From Ruminococcaceae bacterium FB2012 (lineage in GTDB: Bacteria; Bacillota; Clostridia; Oscillospirales; Ruminococcaceae), in the NCBI GenBank assembly GCA_900104495.1, contig FMXS01000019.1:1-64000 (forward strand): DNA of 64,000 nt. Reading direction: 5' to 3'. Each line of letters opens with the position of its first letter. The first letter of the stretch is position 1. Position numbers and translations under genes: made by a program. The notes below the pieces were generated by a model that was given only the letters and a program-made list of their open reading frames with translations, searched no databases and was not told where the DNA came from. Positions 43,481 to 52,325 of this stretch are shown one piece after another.

Positions 43481-45310
43481 TTGATTGAAACTATGGAAAA
43501 CCCTATTCCTGTGATAGATGAGTCGGTCTATCACGAACCCTACGTCATCAAGGACGGCTGTCTCTGCGAGCGGATAAAGGTCAAGGAGCAGGTCATCGAG
43601 GTGAAGCTTGCGGATTTTGTTCCCGTTCTGAAAGCGGAGATCACACTCGATGACGGCGCGGAGCAGCGAAAACTGTTCCGGGTCGCAGGCACATACAAGG
43701 ACGGAACAGTCCTGCCGGAGCAGATCGTAAGTGCTGACGAGATGCAGAGTATGAAATGGTTATTGCAGCGCTGGGGTCAGTACGGTGCTGTGATTCCAAG
43801 GCAGAATGTGCTTGGAAAGATCAGCCACGCGATACTTCTGACCAGGCAGGAGGTGCGTAACGAAACAGTCTTTTTGCAGACAGGCTGGCATGAGTTCCCA
43901 GACGGATATGTGTTTCTGATGCCGAATGAGAACTGCGATACCCAAATGAAAGTCGAGCTGCAAGGCAAGCTTGATCGGTATAGGTTTACTGTTCCCTGTG
44001 AGATAGATGATCTGATTTATCTTTCCGCTATGCTTGAAAACAGCTTTGCTCCGCAGAGAATTGTCCTTCCGATGCTTGCGCTGACATTTCTGTGTCCGCT
44101 GAATCACTTCTTAAAAATCGCGGGATATGAACCGAAATTTGTTGCTGTGATAATAGGTAAAACCGGGTGCCGCAAGTCCTCGCTTGCGGCGCTTTTCTGT
44201 TCGTTCTACGGCAGCTTTACTGCGAGTGATCTGCCGATGTCATTCCACGACACAGCCAACAGCATCCTCGCGGACATCTACTATTTAAAAGATGTGCTGA
44301 CCTGCATCGATGATTTCCACCCAAGTGGAATGTACAAAGAGCAGGAGATGCGTGAGATCGCGCAGTGCATTTCACGTTACTACGGCGACCGTTCAGGGCG
44401 CGGCAGGATGAACAGCAGACTTGAAAAAGAAAACGCAAAACCGCCTATGGGCAACGCAATCGTTACAAGTGAAAGCACGCTCGGCCTTTGTGAATCGGGC
44501 GAGGCTCGGTATTTCTATCTTGAACTTGATGAAAGCGACATCGTCCTCAACGAGTTTTCCGAGTACCAAAAGATCGCAAGGCAGAATATTCTTTCGGGAA
44601 TGATGATGCGGTATGTCGATTGGATAAAGGAGAAATATCTTTACGATGCGATATCTTTTTCAGATATGCTGAGTGAAAAGTTTGAAAGCTACCGCGAAAT
44701 GTTTATCAGAAAGCTGTCGGAGCGCGGTATAAAGGTGCACACAAGAACGCCGGATATGCTCGCACACTTGAAGATCGGATTTGAATTTTTACTGCAATTT
44801 CTTTTCGATTCCGAGCAGATCGGTGAGCAGGATATAAGAAAGTACGCTGAAACTTTTGATGAACTGCTGCTGCAAAACACCGCTGCGAACTCTGAAATAA
44901 TCATCAGGGAGAACCCTGTCAATGTCTTCTGCGAGAAGATAAAATCTCTGCTCGACAGCGGCAGATGCTACACCGAGCCGAGAGGATCGGGAGCGCAGCG
45001 ACAGAAAAACTGTATCGGTCTGCACGACGACAGCAGCTACTATCTGTTCATGGACACCGCGCACTCGGAGGTGAGAAAACTGTGCGCGGAGCAGGGAGAG
45101 CACTTCACGATCAAGAAGAACGATCTGCTGAAACAGCTTCGCAAGGAAGGACTGATCGAATCAAAGACAAGCAAAAACACTATCTCTATCAGAGAGAACA
45201 GCACGTCAGTCGTCAACGTGACTGTGATCGACAGGAGCAAACTCAACGACCGCCTGTGCGCCGCTGTGTGCCCTCCTGCTGATGCAGCCGTGGAAACAGT
45301 CGAGCTGTAA
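43481..45310 (+). CDS. DUF927-like P-loop ATPase of mobilizable element (copy 2)
   Basis: 609 residues, clearly the same protein as at 1616-3442, with scattered substitutions. The Walker A motif reads GKTGCRKSS near 226 and the Walker B-like CIDDF is retained. TTG start at 43481 after GGAGGTTTGATAAC, as in copy 1. Intact. Upstream iterons suggest a replication or autoregulated function. Confidence 0.7.
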   Translation: MIETMENPIPVIDESVYHEPYVIKDGCLCERIKVKEQVIEVKLADFVPVLKAEITLDDGAEQRKLFRVAGTYKDGTVLPEQIVSADEMQSMKWLLQRWGQYGAVIPRQNVLGKISHAILLTRQEVRNETVFLQTGWHEFPDGYVFLMPNENCDTQMKVELQGKLDRYRFTVPCEIDDLIYLSAMLENSFAPQRIVLPMLALTFLCPLNHFLKIAGYEPKFVAVIIGKTGCRKSSLAALFCSFYGSFTASDLPMSFHDTANSILADIYYLKDVLTCIDDFHPSGMYKEQEMREIAQCISRYYGDRSGRGRMNSRLEKENAKPPMGNAIVTSESTLGLCESGEARYFYLELDESDIVLNEFSEYQKIARQNILSGMMMRYVDWIKEKYLYDAISFSDMLSEKFESYREMFIRKLSERGIKVHTRTPDMLAHLKIGFEFLLQFLFDSEQIGEQDIRKYAETFDELLLQNTAANSEIIIRENPVNVFCEKIKSLLDSGRCYTEPRGSGAQRQKNCIGLHDDSSYYLFMDTAHSEVRKLCAEQGEHFTIKKNDLLKQLRKEGLIESKTSKNTISIRENSTSVVNVTVIDRSKLNDRLCAAVCPPADAAVETVEL

Positions 45311-45417
45311 AACAAAACGCCACACAGCGCATTTGTAAGAGGCTGTGGGCGAGATAAGAGCAGTTGTATTTTTCTCTTCGTTGATATATTTATCACGGAA
45401 AATGATCGGTTTCCGGC

Positions 45418-45550
45418 AGTCCGCTGTGAGGCCTCACGGGAGTGAGCAGGGTGATGCTACGCATCACCCGTGGAGGGCAAGCATAGCGCATGGCGTTCCG
45501 CCTCCGGGCGGTACAGCCTTAGCGCGCGGGAGACCCGTACCCCTTTATCG
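45418..45550 (+). other. Candidate origin of transfer (oriT), copy 2
   Basis: Near-identical to 3539-3670, including GTGAGGCCTCAC, the GGGTGATGC-TAC-GCATCACCC hairpin and the GCGCGGGAGACCCGTACCCC segment, whereas flanking DNA on both sides differs. This pattern points to a cis-acting site rather than coding constraint. Confidence 0.55.
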
Positions 45551-45638
45551 GCGAAAAACGAAAAGTCGGAGATCCCGACTTTAGGAAGGAGGTTCAGTAA
45601 CCAAACGTGACGGAACTATTATAAAGGAGATGGTAAAA

Positions 45639-45950
45639 ATGAGAAAGAGAAACAAAACAATTGCGATTCGATGCACCGAGGATGAGTACAACCGTATGCA
45701 TCGGAGAGCGAGAGAACACGGAATGAAGCTGTCGGACTTTGTGCTGCGGACTGCTCTCGGAAAAAAAATAATAATTGCCGAGGGGCTGCAAGATGTTGTC
45801 AGGCAGCAGCGTGCTATCGGCAACAATCTGAATCAGCTGACGCGGCTTGCAAATCAGGGAGAGATAAATGTCATCGACCTGAAAGCTATGATCAAAGAGT
45901 ACTCTGCTGTAACGGATATGATTTCCGAAGTACTACGGGAGGTGAGATAA
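45639..45950 (+). CDS. mobC: MobC-like relaxosome accessory protein (copy 2)
   Basis: 103 residues from ATG at 45639, nine bases after AAAGGAG. Ribbon-helix-helix-like start (NKTIAIRCTEDEYNRMHRR) and the MobC signature VVRQQRAIGNNLNQLTRLAN. Its stop TAA overlaps the mobA ATG (TAATG), so the two are translationally coupled. It likely helps the relaxase recognise oriT. Confidence 0.8.
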   Translation: MRKRNKTIAIRCTEDEYNRMHRRAREHGMKLSDFVLRTALGKKIIIAEGLQDVVRQQRAIGNNLNQLTRLANQGEINVIDLKAMIKEYSAVTDMISEVLREVR

Positions 45951-47209
45951 TGGCAACGGTAACTGCGATATCAACTAAGGGCGGCGGCGGTGGAAAAGGT
46001 TCGCTGAGATATATCTGCCGCGACGATAAAACTGAAAACAAGAAATGGGTGACGGCTGTAAATTGTACTCCGCAGACTGCATACGAAGAATTCAGAAACA
46101 CCAAACAGCTCTACGGCAAGACAGACGGCGCACAGTACTTTCATTTCGTTCAGTCGCATCCATCGGGGTACGACATCAGCCCGGAGCTTGCGTTGGAGAT
46201 CGCTCGTGAGTTTGCAGAAAAAGCTTTCGACGGTTTTCAATGCGTTATCGCCTGCCACACCGATGCGCCGCATATACACTGTCATTTTATTGTGAACTCG
46301 GTGAGTTGCGAGGACGGTCATAAGTTCAGGTCAAACAAGTTCACGCTGAAAGCTATGCGTGAGCTGTCGGATGAAATATGTGAGCGGCATGGAGTTGTTA
46401 CTTTGGACAAGTCGCATCTGCAAAGAAAGAGCCGTGGTGTATCTCCGAGAGAATATCACTCGGGAATGAAAGGTGAGAGCTGGAAGGTCGAACTGATAAA
46501 CACTATCGACTATGCAATGCGCAAAGCCAAAAGCAAAAAGCATTTCTGTTGGCTGATGCGGCAGGAAGGCTACTCGGTCACGTGGCAGGAAAATCATAAG
46601 TATATCACCTACACCTGTCCAAACGGTTGCAGGGCGCGGGATGATAAGCTTCACGAAGAAAAATACAGAAAGGAGATGATGGAGCGTGAATTCAAGATTA
46701 GAGGATATGAAGCGAGCCTCGCAAGAGAGCGTCGAGAAAGCGTTAGACACAAGCAAAGCGACCTTGGTGTTCGACAGCAACTGGAAGGCTCTGATCGGTT
46801 TAACGAAACTGACTTCGGATACGCAGGCAGAGATCTTGGAAACAATGTCGGAGCTCTTGACGAGAGAGGACACACAGTATCTGCTGAAAAAGATCGAGCA
46901 GAGCTCGGAGCAGGCGCTGACGGAGCAGCGGAAAGCGCTGCTGGACCTGGTCTCACAGGCTGGGAAACTGAACGAGCAATACTCATCGCAGATGAAACAG
47001 CTCGAAGAGTTCAAGCACAAGCTCAAGGTCAAGTTGTGGACAGTAGTCTTGACTTCGCAGGTGGGCTTGGCCTTGCTGCTGACGGCCTTGGGCTTCTGGC
47101 TTCGCTGACAGAGCCGGAGCCTGTCGAAGATGATGTATGGCGCGGCTCGGACAGAAAGACACTGGCGAAAGAGATCGAGAAGAAGGAAGAGCTTGGGATG
47201 AAGATGTGA
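45950..47209 (+). CDS. mobA: MobA/VirD2-type relaxase (MOBP-like), copy 2
   Basis: 419 residues. Motif HTDAPHIHCHF near residues 102-112 supplies the three metal-binding histidines. The first 245 residues are very like copy 1; the C-terminal third, which overlaps the nested gene, differs at roughly one residue in six. The ATG at 45950 fixes the start for both copies. Mobilization would rely on a helper conjugative element. Confidence 0.85.
   Translation: MATVTAISTKGGGGGKGSLRYICRDDKTENKKWVTAVNCTPQTAYEEFRNTKQLYGKTDGAQYFHFVQSHPSGYDISPELALEIAREFAEKAFDGFQCVIACHTDAPHIHCHFIVNSVSCEDGHKFRSNKFTLKAMRELSDEICERHGVVTLDKSHLQRKSRGVSPREYHSGMKGESWKVELINTIDYAMRKAKSKKHFCWLMRQEGYSVTWQENHKYITYTCPNGCRARDDKLHEEKYRKEMMEREFKIRGYEASLARERRESVRHKQSDLGVRQQLEGSDRFNETDFGYAGRDLGNNVGALDERGHTVSAEKDRAELGAGADGAAESAAGPGLTGWETERAILIADETARRVQAQAQGQVVDSSLDFAGGLGLAADGLGLLASLTEPEPVEDDVWRGSDRKTLAKEIEKKEELGMKM
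46686..47108 (+). CDS. Nested MobB-like coiled-coil/membrane protein inside mobA (copy 2)
   Basis: 140 codons from GTG, same start context (AGAAAGGAG), length and stop as the copy-1 frame at 4800-5222. Charged coiled-coil body (LLTREDTQYLLKKIEQSSEQ) and a C-terminal hydrophobic helix VVLTSQVGLALLLTALGF. The frame is kept intact although the DNA has diverged, and protein changes are concentrated in the membrane helix and a few other positions. Confidence 0.65.
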   Translation: MNSRLEDMKRASQESVEKALDTSKATLVFDSNWKALIGLTKLTSDTQAEILETMSELLTREDTQYLLKKIEQSSEQALTEQRKALLDLVSQAGKLNEQYSSQMKQLEEFKHKLKVKLWTVVLTSQVGLALLLTALGFWLR

Positions 47210-47504
47210 CCGGGTAACAAACGGTGACGTGGTCTCATGTCAGAACGAATCGTTCGGTCAGCTAAGTCCCAAGTCAGGACTGCATCTTGTGGTGGGTCGT
47301 GAGATACGACCTACCGCACCTTCCCTGAAACGGTGCGGGTGATGAACCGTTCAGCACCGCAGGTGTTTCCAAAACGGCAACAGCAAAGGATATCATTTCG
47401 CGTGATACCCTTTGCACAAATCCCGGCATAACAATCTGTCGACATTGGTGATAGCTATTCAGCGGCGGGTGTGGTATCCTTGTAAGTCAAGGAGGTGGAT
47501 TATT
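47210..47504 (+). other. Conserved hairpin segment after mobA (copy 2) and promoter region
   Basis: No gene. AGTCCCAAGTCAGGACT and GGTGGGT...ACCTACC pair as in copy 1. Homology with copy 1 ends near 47395. TTGGTGATAG... and GTGGTATCCT precede the AAGGAGG of the next gene, but no convincing -10/-35 pair is seen. Confidence 0.35.
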
Positions 47505-47771
47505 ATGACCATCAAGGATATCTACCACGGCAACCAAGCGCCGATAGATATGCAGTTTGATACGAACAGCAGGTACGTCGGCCTCAGCAAAGAGTGGCTG
47601 CGGCTGCACGAAGAATTCAAAGAAACGCTGTCCGCCGAGCAGAACGAGCTGTTCAACAAGCTCTGCGACATCCAGGGCGAGCAGACCACGATCAGCAATG
47701 AGCGCAGCTACAAGCAAGGCTTCTGCGACGGCGCAGAGCTGATGCGTGAAATTATAGAAGGTGGTGACTGA
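47505..47771 (+). CDS. Small element-borne protein, 88 residues
   Basis: ATG at 47505 follows AAGGAGGTGG. Mostly helical and acidic: SKEWLRLHEEFKETLSAEQN, then SYKQGFCDGAELMREIIEGG, a pattern common in small conserved proteins (DUF6809-like) of Clostridial mobile elements. The frame is clear of copy-1 homology, so this is cargo specific to copy 2. It overlaps the upstream portion of the next frame and likely shares its transcript. Function unknown. Confidence 0.55.
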   Translation: MTIKDIYHGNQAPIDMQFDTNSRYVGLSKEWLRLHEEFKETLSAEQNELFNKLCDIQGEQTTISNERSYKQGFCDGAELMREIIEGGD

Positions 47772-47772
47772 A

Positions 47773-48825
47773 ATGAAAAAAGCAATAGCAATACTGATAC
47801 TCGCCACTCTGCTCTCCGGCTGCGCGCAGTCGGCAGAGCCGAGCGCGGAGGTTGTGACAACAATTTCTTCATCTGCGATAATATCGACGGAGAGAGAAAA
47901 GCCGTCCGGGAGCGTGACAACTGCGGAGAGCAAGACCACAACGTCCCGGCAGACAACCACGCAAATCTATGTGGCAACAACTACAACAACGAGTGCGACC
48001 ACAACGCACACAGCGCCCACGTCAGCGACGGAGAGAACGAGTCGGGAAACTACGCAGCCGTCCGAGAGTAAGGCCGTGTCGGCGCGACAAGAGCCTGTCA
48101 GGGCGACTACGACGATGACAACGACAACCGCTCCGACAACTGAACAGCAGAGGTCAGCTACAACGACAATTCAGACAACGCAGAGCGCAGCGACTACGAC
48201 AACAAGAACAACGACCACAGCGAAACCGAAAGCAACGACAAAGCAGACCACGACAACAACACAGCCTGCGGTGACTACGACTACGAAGATCACAGTTCCA
48301 AAGCCACCGATCATATCGAAAGCAACGACAACTGTTATCGAGAACGGCATCACCTACGTTGAGGTGCCTGACGTGACCTGCCTCGCAACTATGATAGAAA
48401 ATCTCGAAGAAACAGATACTCCGCCGATCTACTATATCAACATAGGCAAGAAGCTCATGCACGACGGCACCGATTACGGAAAGGCAGTTGCGGTGTTCAA
48501 GTGGATGGAGCAAAACGGCTGGGGCTCCTGCGTTTATCATTCGCTCGAAGCCTACTATGTGTGTCAGGGCATCGGGCTCGATTGCGCTTACGCCTTCTGC
48601 ACTGATAACGGCTGGTACGGACATACCATTACCGTGGTCAAGGTCGAAGGCGAATGGTACGCACTTGATACTCAGGCAGGCATCTTCCTTGACAACTGGC
48701 CTTACCTCTGCAAGCGGATGTTCGACGGAATGGATCGTGACCTTCCGGGCTTCGATGAGGATGCGTTTTATCCTTACGACGAGGACGGAGAGTACAGGAA
48801 TTGGTCGATAGAATATATCGACTGA
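47773..48825 (+). CDS. Lipoprotein with Thr-rich linker and transglutaminase-like domain
   Basis: 350 residues. Signal peptide with lipobox (LLSGCAQ), then about 150 residues very rich in Thr and Ser with TTTT runs, a flexible wall-spanning linker, then a C-terminal transglutaminase-like papain-fold domain: WGSCVYHSLEAYYVCQGIG (Cys near 251), NGWYGHTITVVKVEGEWYAL (His near 284) and DTQ (Asp near 298) as the Cys-His-Asp triad. Probably a surface cysteine protease or cross-linker carried by the element. The ATG at 47773 is preferred over an upstream GTG because it starts the signal peptide. Confidence 0.75.
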   Translation: MKKAIAILILATLLSGCAQSAEPSAEVVTTISSSAIISTEREKPSGSVTTAESKTTTSRQTTTQIYVATTTTTSATTTHTAPTSATERTSRETTQPSESKAVSARQEPVRATTTMTTTTAPTTEQQRSATTTIQTTQSAATTTTRTTTTAKPKATTKQTTTTTQPAVTTTTKITVPKPPIISKATTTVIENGITYVEVPDVTCLATMIENLEETDTPPIYYINIGKKLMHDGTDYGKAVAVFKWMEQNGWGSCVYHSLEAYYVCQGIGLDCAYAFCTDNGWYGHTITVVKVEGEWYALDTQAGIFLDNWPYLCKRMFDGMDRDLPGFDEDAFYPYDEDGEYRNWSIEYID

Positions 48826-48830
48826 CAAGC

Positions 48831-48999
48831 GGGGGGGTGAAACACCACCCCATAAGGATGATGCCCTGAAATGGGGCGTCATCTTTTTGCAGTCAATTAA
48901 GGAGTCGGTAAACCGCCGACTCCTTTTATCAACAAGGGGTGCGGTAAAACACCGCTCCCTTATCAACTGCAAAGGGTGCGGAAATCACCGTACCCTTTT
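48831..48999 (+). repeat. Tandem array of five hairpins with AAA loops
   Basis: Five consecutive stems: GGGGTG-AAA-CACC (48834-), ATGCCC-TGAAAT-GGGGC (48859-), AGTCGG-TAAAC-CGCCGACT (48902-), GTGCGGT-AAA-ACACCGC (48939-) and GTGCGG-AAA-TCACCGTAC (48975-). Two have T tracts. They fill the 260-bp gap between cargo and the next small gene. Could be terminators, a stabilising 3' UTR or protein-binding sites. Confidence 0.55.
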
Positions 49000-49088
49000 A
49001 AAATTTCAACGAAAGGACGATCTAAAATGAACAAAGCAAACGAAAACAGAAAAACAACAACGACGATCAAAAGGAGCGTGATAACCGA

Positions 49089-49277
49089 ATGGCGAAGAAA
49101 AACGATATGCCGAAGATCAGCCTTGTTCGCGTGGGATACAACGGCGACAGGGCGCAGTTTGATAAATTCATCGAGTCCATGATCCGCGACTACCTTGACG
49201 CAGGGCAGGATGAAGTGCCCAACATTGCGGGGGCGGATTCTGTACAAAAGGTAGAAAATGATGACAAAACAGCGTGA
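49089..49277 (+). CDS. Small element protein next to recombinase, 62 residues
   Basis: ATG at 49089 after AAAGGAG with a slightly long spacer. The product MAKKNDMPKISLVRVGYNGD continues with FDKFIESMIRDYLDAG, a short helical protein often seen before serine recombinases in similar elements. It overlaps the start of the long recombinase frame. Possibly a recombination directionality or regulatory factor, but this is inference from position. Confidence 0.5.
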   Translation: MAKKNDMPKISLVRVGYNGDRAQFDKFIESMIRDYLDAGQDEVPNIAGADSVQKVENDDKTA

Positions 49278-49368
49278 GGTCTGGATTTTTCAGCACAAGT
49301 GTGGTAGTGTCTGTGTTGATACGCAGACCTGCCCGATGTGCGTGTCAAAAAGAAAGGACGTGATAAGA

Positions 49369-51018
49369 ATGAAAGCATGGCTATACTACCGGCTCTCACG
49401 GGACGAGGATCAGGAGCAGAACAGCCTGCAAAATCAGCGGCAGATACTGGTCGATTATGCCGATCAGCACGGTCATAAGATCGTGGGCGAGAGCTTCGAT
49501 GACAATGTTTCGGGAATGACTTTCAACCGTAAAGGATTAGGTGAGCTTGAAGATGCAGTCGATGAGGGTAAGGTCGAACTGGTCTTGGTGAAAGACCTCT
49601 CCCGTTTAGGTCGCCACAGAACCCAGACCGACCTGTTCATCGACCACCTTCGGCAGAACAATGTCAAAGTATATTCGGTAACCGAGGGCATAGACACAAG
49701 CAATGAGAACGACGATCTGCTGATAGGGTTCAAGCAGATCTACAATGATTTTTATGCAAAGGACATCAGCCGAAAGGTGCGGGCGGGACTGCGGCAGAAG
49801 CAGAAGAACAAGGGGCTCATCGAGAGCCTGCCCCTCGGGTATCTCTGCGACAGGAATACAAAAACAATACACATCGACAATGAAACGGCGTGGATCGTGC
49901 AGGAGATTTTCAGGCTCTACCTCGACGGCTACGGGTTGACTACGATAGCAAAGGAGATGAACGCCCGTGGCATCAAGTCGCCGGAATACTATCAGCGTCG
50001 GCGTCTTGCCGACTGGAAACCCGACATCAGCAAGAAATATCTTTGGGTGCAGACGGCGGTTAAACGCATACTCACCAACGAGCTGTATATCGGCACGATG
50101 GTAAATCACAAGAGCGTGACGAGCAAGATTTACAAGACCAAAAGTTTCACCACCGCAGACGAACAATTCCGCCACGAGGATTTCTGCGAGCCGATTATTG
50201 ACAAGGACACTTGGGATAAGGCACAGTTCCTTCTTGGGCAGAGGTCGGAGATCAAGCCCCGAAGCCACACGGGACACAAGCTATACCGATACGCGGGCAT
50301 CATAAAATGCGCTGACTGCGGGGCAAGTATGATCGCCCGAACACGCAAGGTCAACGGCAGGGAGTATGTGGAATACACCTGCAACAGCAGTCACCGCTAC
50401 GGCAGCCGGTACTGCACTCCGCACACGATACGCGAGAGCCAACTCGACAAGTACGTTGCCGAGGAACTGCGGAGCTGGCAGGCGAACATCACCTTTGAGG
50501 CAGAGCGCTACGATAAGATAGTCAAGGACTGGCTGCGGAAGAAACCGATGTATGAGATGCAGATAGTTCAGCATCAGCAGAGGATTCAATCCCTGAAAAG
50601 TCAGGTCGAGGACTTAATAATCGAGCGTATGAACGACAAGGAGCGGTGGGATGTGTTCACTTCGATGATAGAAAAAAGAGAAGCGGAAGTGACGATGCTT
50701 GAAAAGAGAATAGCAGACCTTCGGGAGTATGACAAGATCTGCAAGGAGCGGAAAGAGCAGCTTTCCGACACCGCCGAAACGCTGAAAGGTGTGCTGGCGC
50801 AGAGTAAGATCAGCGATATAAGCCTGCGGATGTTCGTCAAGCAGGTCAAGGTGCATCAGAACGAGGACAAGAGCCTTGAGCTGACCTTCGAGCTGAACGG
50901 CTCCTTCGAGGACAGCGCAACGGCGTTCGTTGGAGAAGAAAATGAAACCGAAATTCTTATCGACTACAACGCCCCGGAGGGCTTCTACAAGGATATGTTT
51001 GGTATTGACGTGTCGTGA
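49369..51018 (+). CDS. Large serine recombinase (site-specific integrase)
   Basis: 549 residues. N-terminal resolvase domain with catalytic YYRLSRDED (Ser10) and VLVKDLSRLGRHR; recombinase domain with RKVRAGLRQKQKNKGLIESL and QTAVKRILTNELYIGT; zinc ribbon CADCGASM...CNSSHRYGSRYC; then coiled coil. It should integrate and excise the mobilizable element. ATG at 49369 follows AAAGGA and matches the usual MKAWLYYRLS start. The frame is open upstream to ATG 49258 and includes a Cys-rich stretch (HKCGSVC...CPMC), so a longer form is possible. A terminator follows. Confidence 0.88.
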   Translation: MKAWLYYRLSRDEDQEQNSLQNQRQILVDYADQHGHKIVGESFDDNVSGMTFNRKGLGELEDAVDEGKVELVLVKDLSRLGRHRTQTDLFIDHLRQNNVKVYSVTEGIDTSNENDDLLIGFKQIYNDFYAKDISRKVRAGLRQKQKNKGLIESLPLGYLCDRNTKTIHIDNETAWIVQEIFRLYLDGYGLTTIAKEMNARGIKSPEYYQRRRLADWKPDISKKYLWVQTAVKRILTNELYIGTMVNHKSVTSKIYKTKSFTTADEQFRHEDFCEPIIDKDTWDKAQFLLGQRSEIKPRSHTGHKLYRYAGIIKCADCGASMIARTRKVNGREYVEYTCNSSHRYGSRYCTPHTIRESQLDKYVAEELRSWQANITFEAERYDKIVKDWLRKKPMYEMQIVQHQQRIQSLKSQVEDLIIERMNDKERWDVFTSMIEKREAEVTMLEKRIADLREYDKICKERKEQLSDTAETLKGVLAQSKISDISLRMFVKQVKVHQNEDKSLELTFELNGSFEDSATAFVGEENETEILIDYNAPEGFYKDMFGIDVS

Positions 51019-51054
51019 GCCTTGACGGTGCGTCTGCCGGATTTTGGACAAAAA

Positions 51055-51085
51055 CAAGGGCGCAGATCTGGCTCTGCGCCCTTTA
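51055..51085 (+). terminator. Intrinsic terminator after serine recombinase
   Basis: GGGCGCAGA (51058) pairs with TCTGCGCCC (51073), followed by TTT. It works as a boundary between the recombinase and the convergent gene; the rest of 51019-51158 shows nothing. Confidence 0.65.
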
Positions 51086-51158
51086 ATACATAGAAATATA
51101 TGAGGATATTATCCTTGCAACGTTTGGTACGGTCGGGACAGGTGGTGATACGTCATAT

Positions 51159-52325
51159 TCAACTAATTCCAAATTTGTCTTTGAGGTAAGCGGATATTTT
51201 TGCTTCAACAGTTGCTTCGGAACTCTTTTTATTCTTTAATTCAGATTCGATTATCGTCCATAATTCCTCTGCAACAGTATTATCTACAGATAATTTCTTT
51301 ATTATTGGCGAAACATCTTTTAAAAAAGGTTGTTTGTTTGGAGAATTCTTATTTCCATAATTATCAAAAGTACTTAGTGAAATAAACCTTAACGCCTCTA
51401 TATATTTACCCTCTTTTTTTAGTATCCTGCATTGTTCTTTTCTGATTCTGCAGAGTTTATCTGGATGAAGTAAAATGATTCTGTTAAGTAATTCCCATGC
51501 TTTATCAAGCATTCCTTGGTTAATGTATAGATTAATTAGGTCAAATACTTGAGTTGAACGGCATGGTGGGTCGGAAACAACAAATGCATCCTCGTAGGCA
51601 GAAATGAGAGCTTCTATATTGTTCTGTGATTTGTATAATGCCACATAATAGTTTAGCTTTTCTAACAGTTCGTCTTCATAATCGATTTTGTCTTTCATAC
51701 GTCTGTATTCAGGATTTGAATTGTACAGATCACGCTCGATTGAATTTTCAAAACTACGCTTTTTTTGGGCCGGAACACCTTTTTCAATGGTGCGTTTTGT
51801 TTGTTGGTCTTTGGTATATATTCCATGATCTGCTGCTATAGATAAATAATTGCTATTGTCTTTGTTTGCTAATTCTTGATTCATCTCCCAAGCAGTAAAA
51901 TCGGCAAATTTACTGTTCTTATGCATAAACTCCACATATTCATTATCTCTTATTTCTTGTTTACCTAATTCAGTTAGTTTATATTTACCAGTAGTCTGAT
52001 CAAGTTCAATGAATCCTCGTTCCATAAGACTATCTAAAACAGCTCCAACATTTCTGATACCATATTTGAACCACCAAAATGCTTGATAACCTGATTTAGG
52101 ATTAGGATACTTACCACAATAAGACAGCAGTAATATTTCTGGAACATATAAACCGTTTTTCGATGGATAAGAACTCTTTTTTCGTTCTGCTAAACGTATC
52201 ACCTTATTACCGGCTAAATCATAATCAGTGTAATATGAATCCTTTTGATAGTATTGTTTTTCAGTCTTAGGAATCGGTAAGTCAGATGGATCACTTTTCC
52301 TAATTAGTTTTGAAAACAAACCCAT
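51159..52325 (-). CDS. Unassigned 388-residue protein, AT-rich island cargo
   Basis: The N-terminal third contains LYVPEILLLSYCGKYPNPKS and AVLDSLMERGFIELDQTTGKYKLTELG, a winged-helix-like segment seen in SAP-type or phage-associated proteins. The second half (about 200-388) is helical with TPR-like regions (LINLYINQGMLDKAWELLNR, CRILKKEGKYIEALRF). No signal or membrane helix. DNA is clearly more AT-rich than neighbours, like the CBASS genes, suggesting transfer. It lies next to the tRNA-Leu scar at 52380. Function unknown; a defence role would be speculation. Confidence 0.55.
   Translation of the reverse strand: MGLFSKLIRKSDPSDLPIPKTEKQYYQKDSYYTDYDLAGNKVIRLAERKKSSYPSKNGLYVPEILLLSYCGKYPNPKSGYQAFWWFKYGIRNVGAVLDSLMERGFIELDQTTGKYKLTELGKQEIRDNEYVEFMHKNSKFADFTAWEMNQELANKDNSNYLSIAADHGIYTKDQQTKRTIEKGVPAQKKRSFENSIERDLYNSNPEYRRMKDKIDYEDELLEKLNYYVALYKSQNNIEALISAYEDAFVVSDPPCRSTQVFDLINLYINQGMLDKAWELLNRIILLHPDKLCRIRKEQCRILKKEGKYIEALRFISLSTFDNYGNKNSPNKQPFLKDVSPIIKKLSVDNTVAEELWTIIESELKNKKSSEATVEAKISAYLKDKFGIS

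Noticed and set aside
48154..48972. 272-codon minus-strand frame opposite the Thr-rich lipoprotein
   Set aside because: Produced by the complement of ACN-rich Thr codons; the plus-strand gene has signal peptide, lipobox and catalytic triad.
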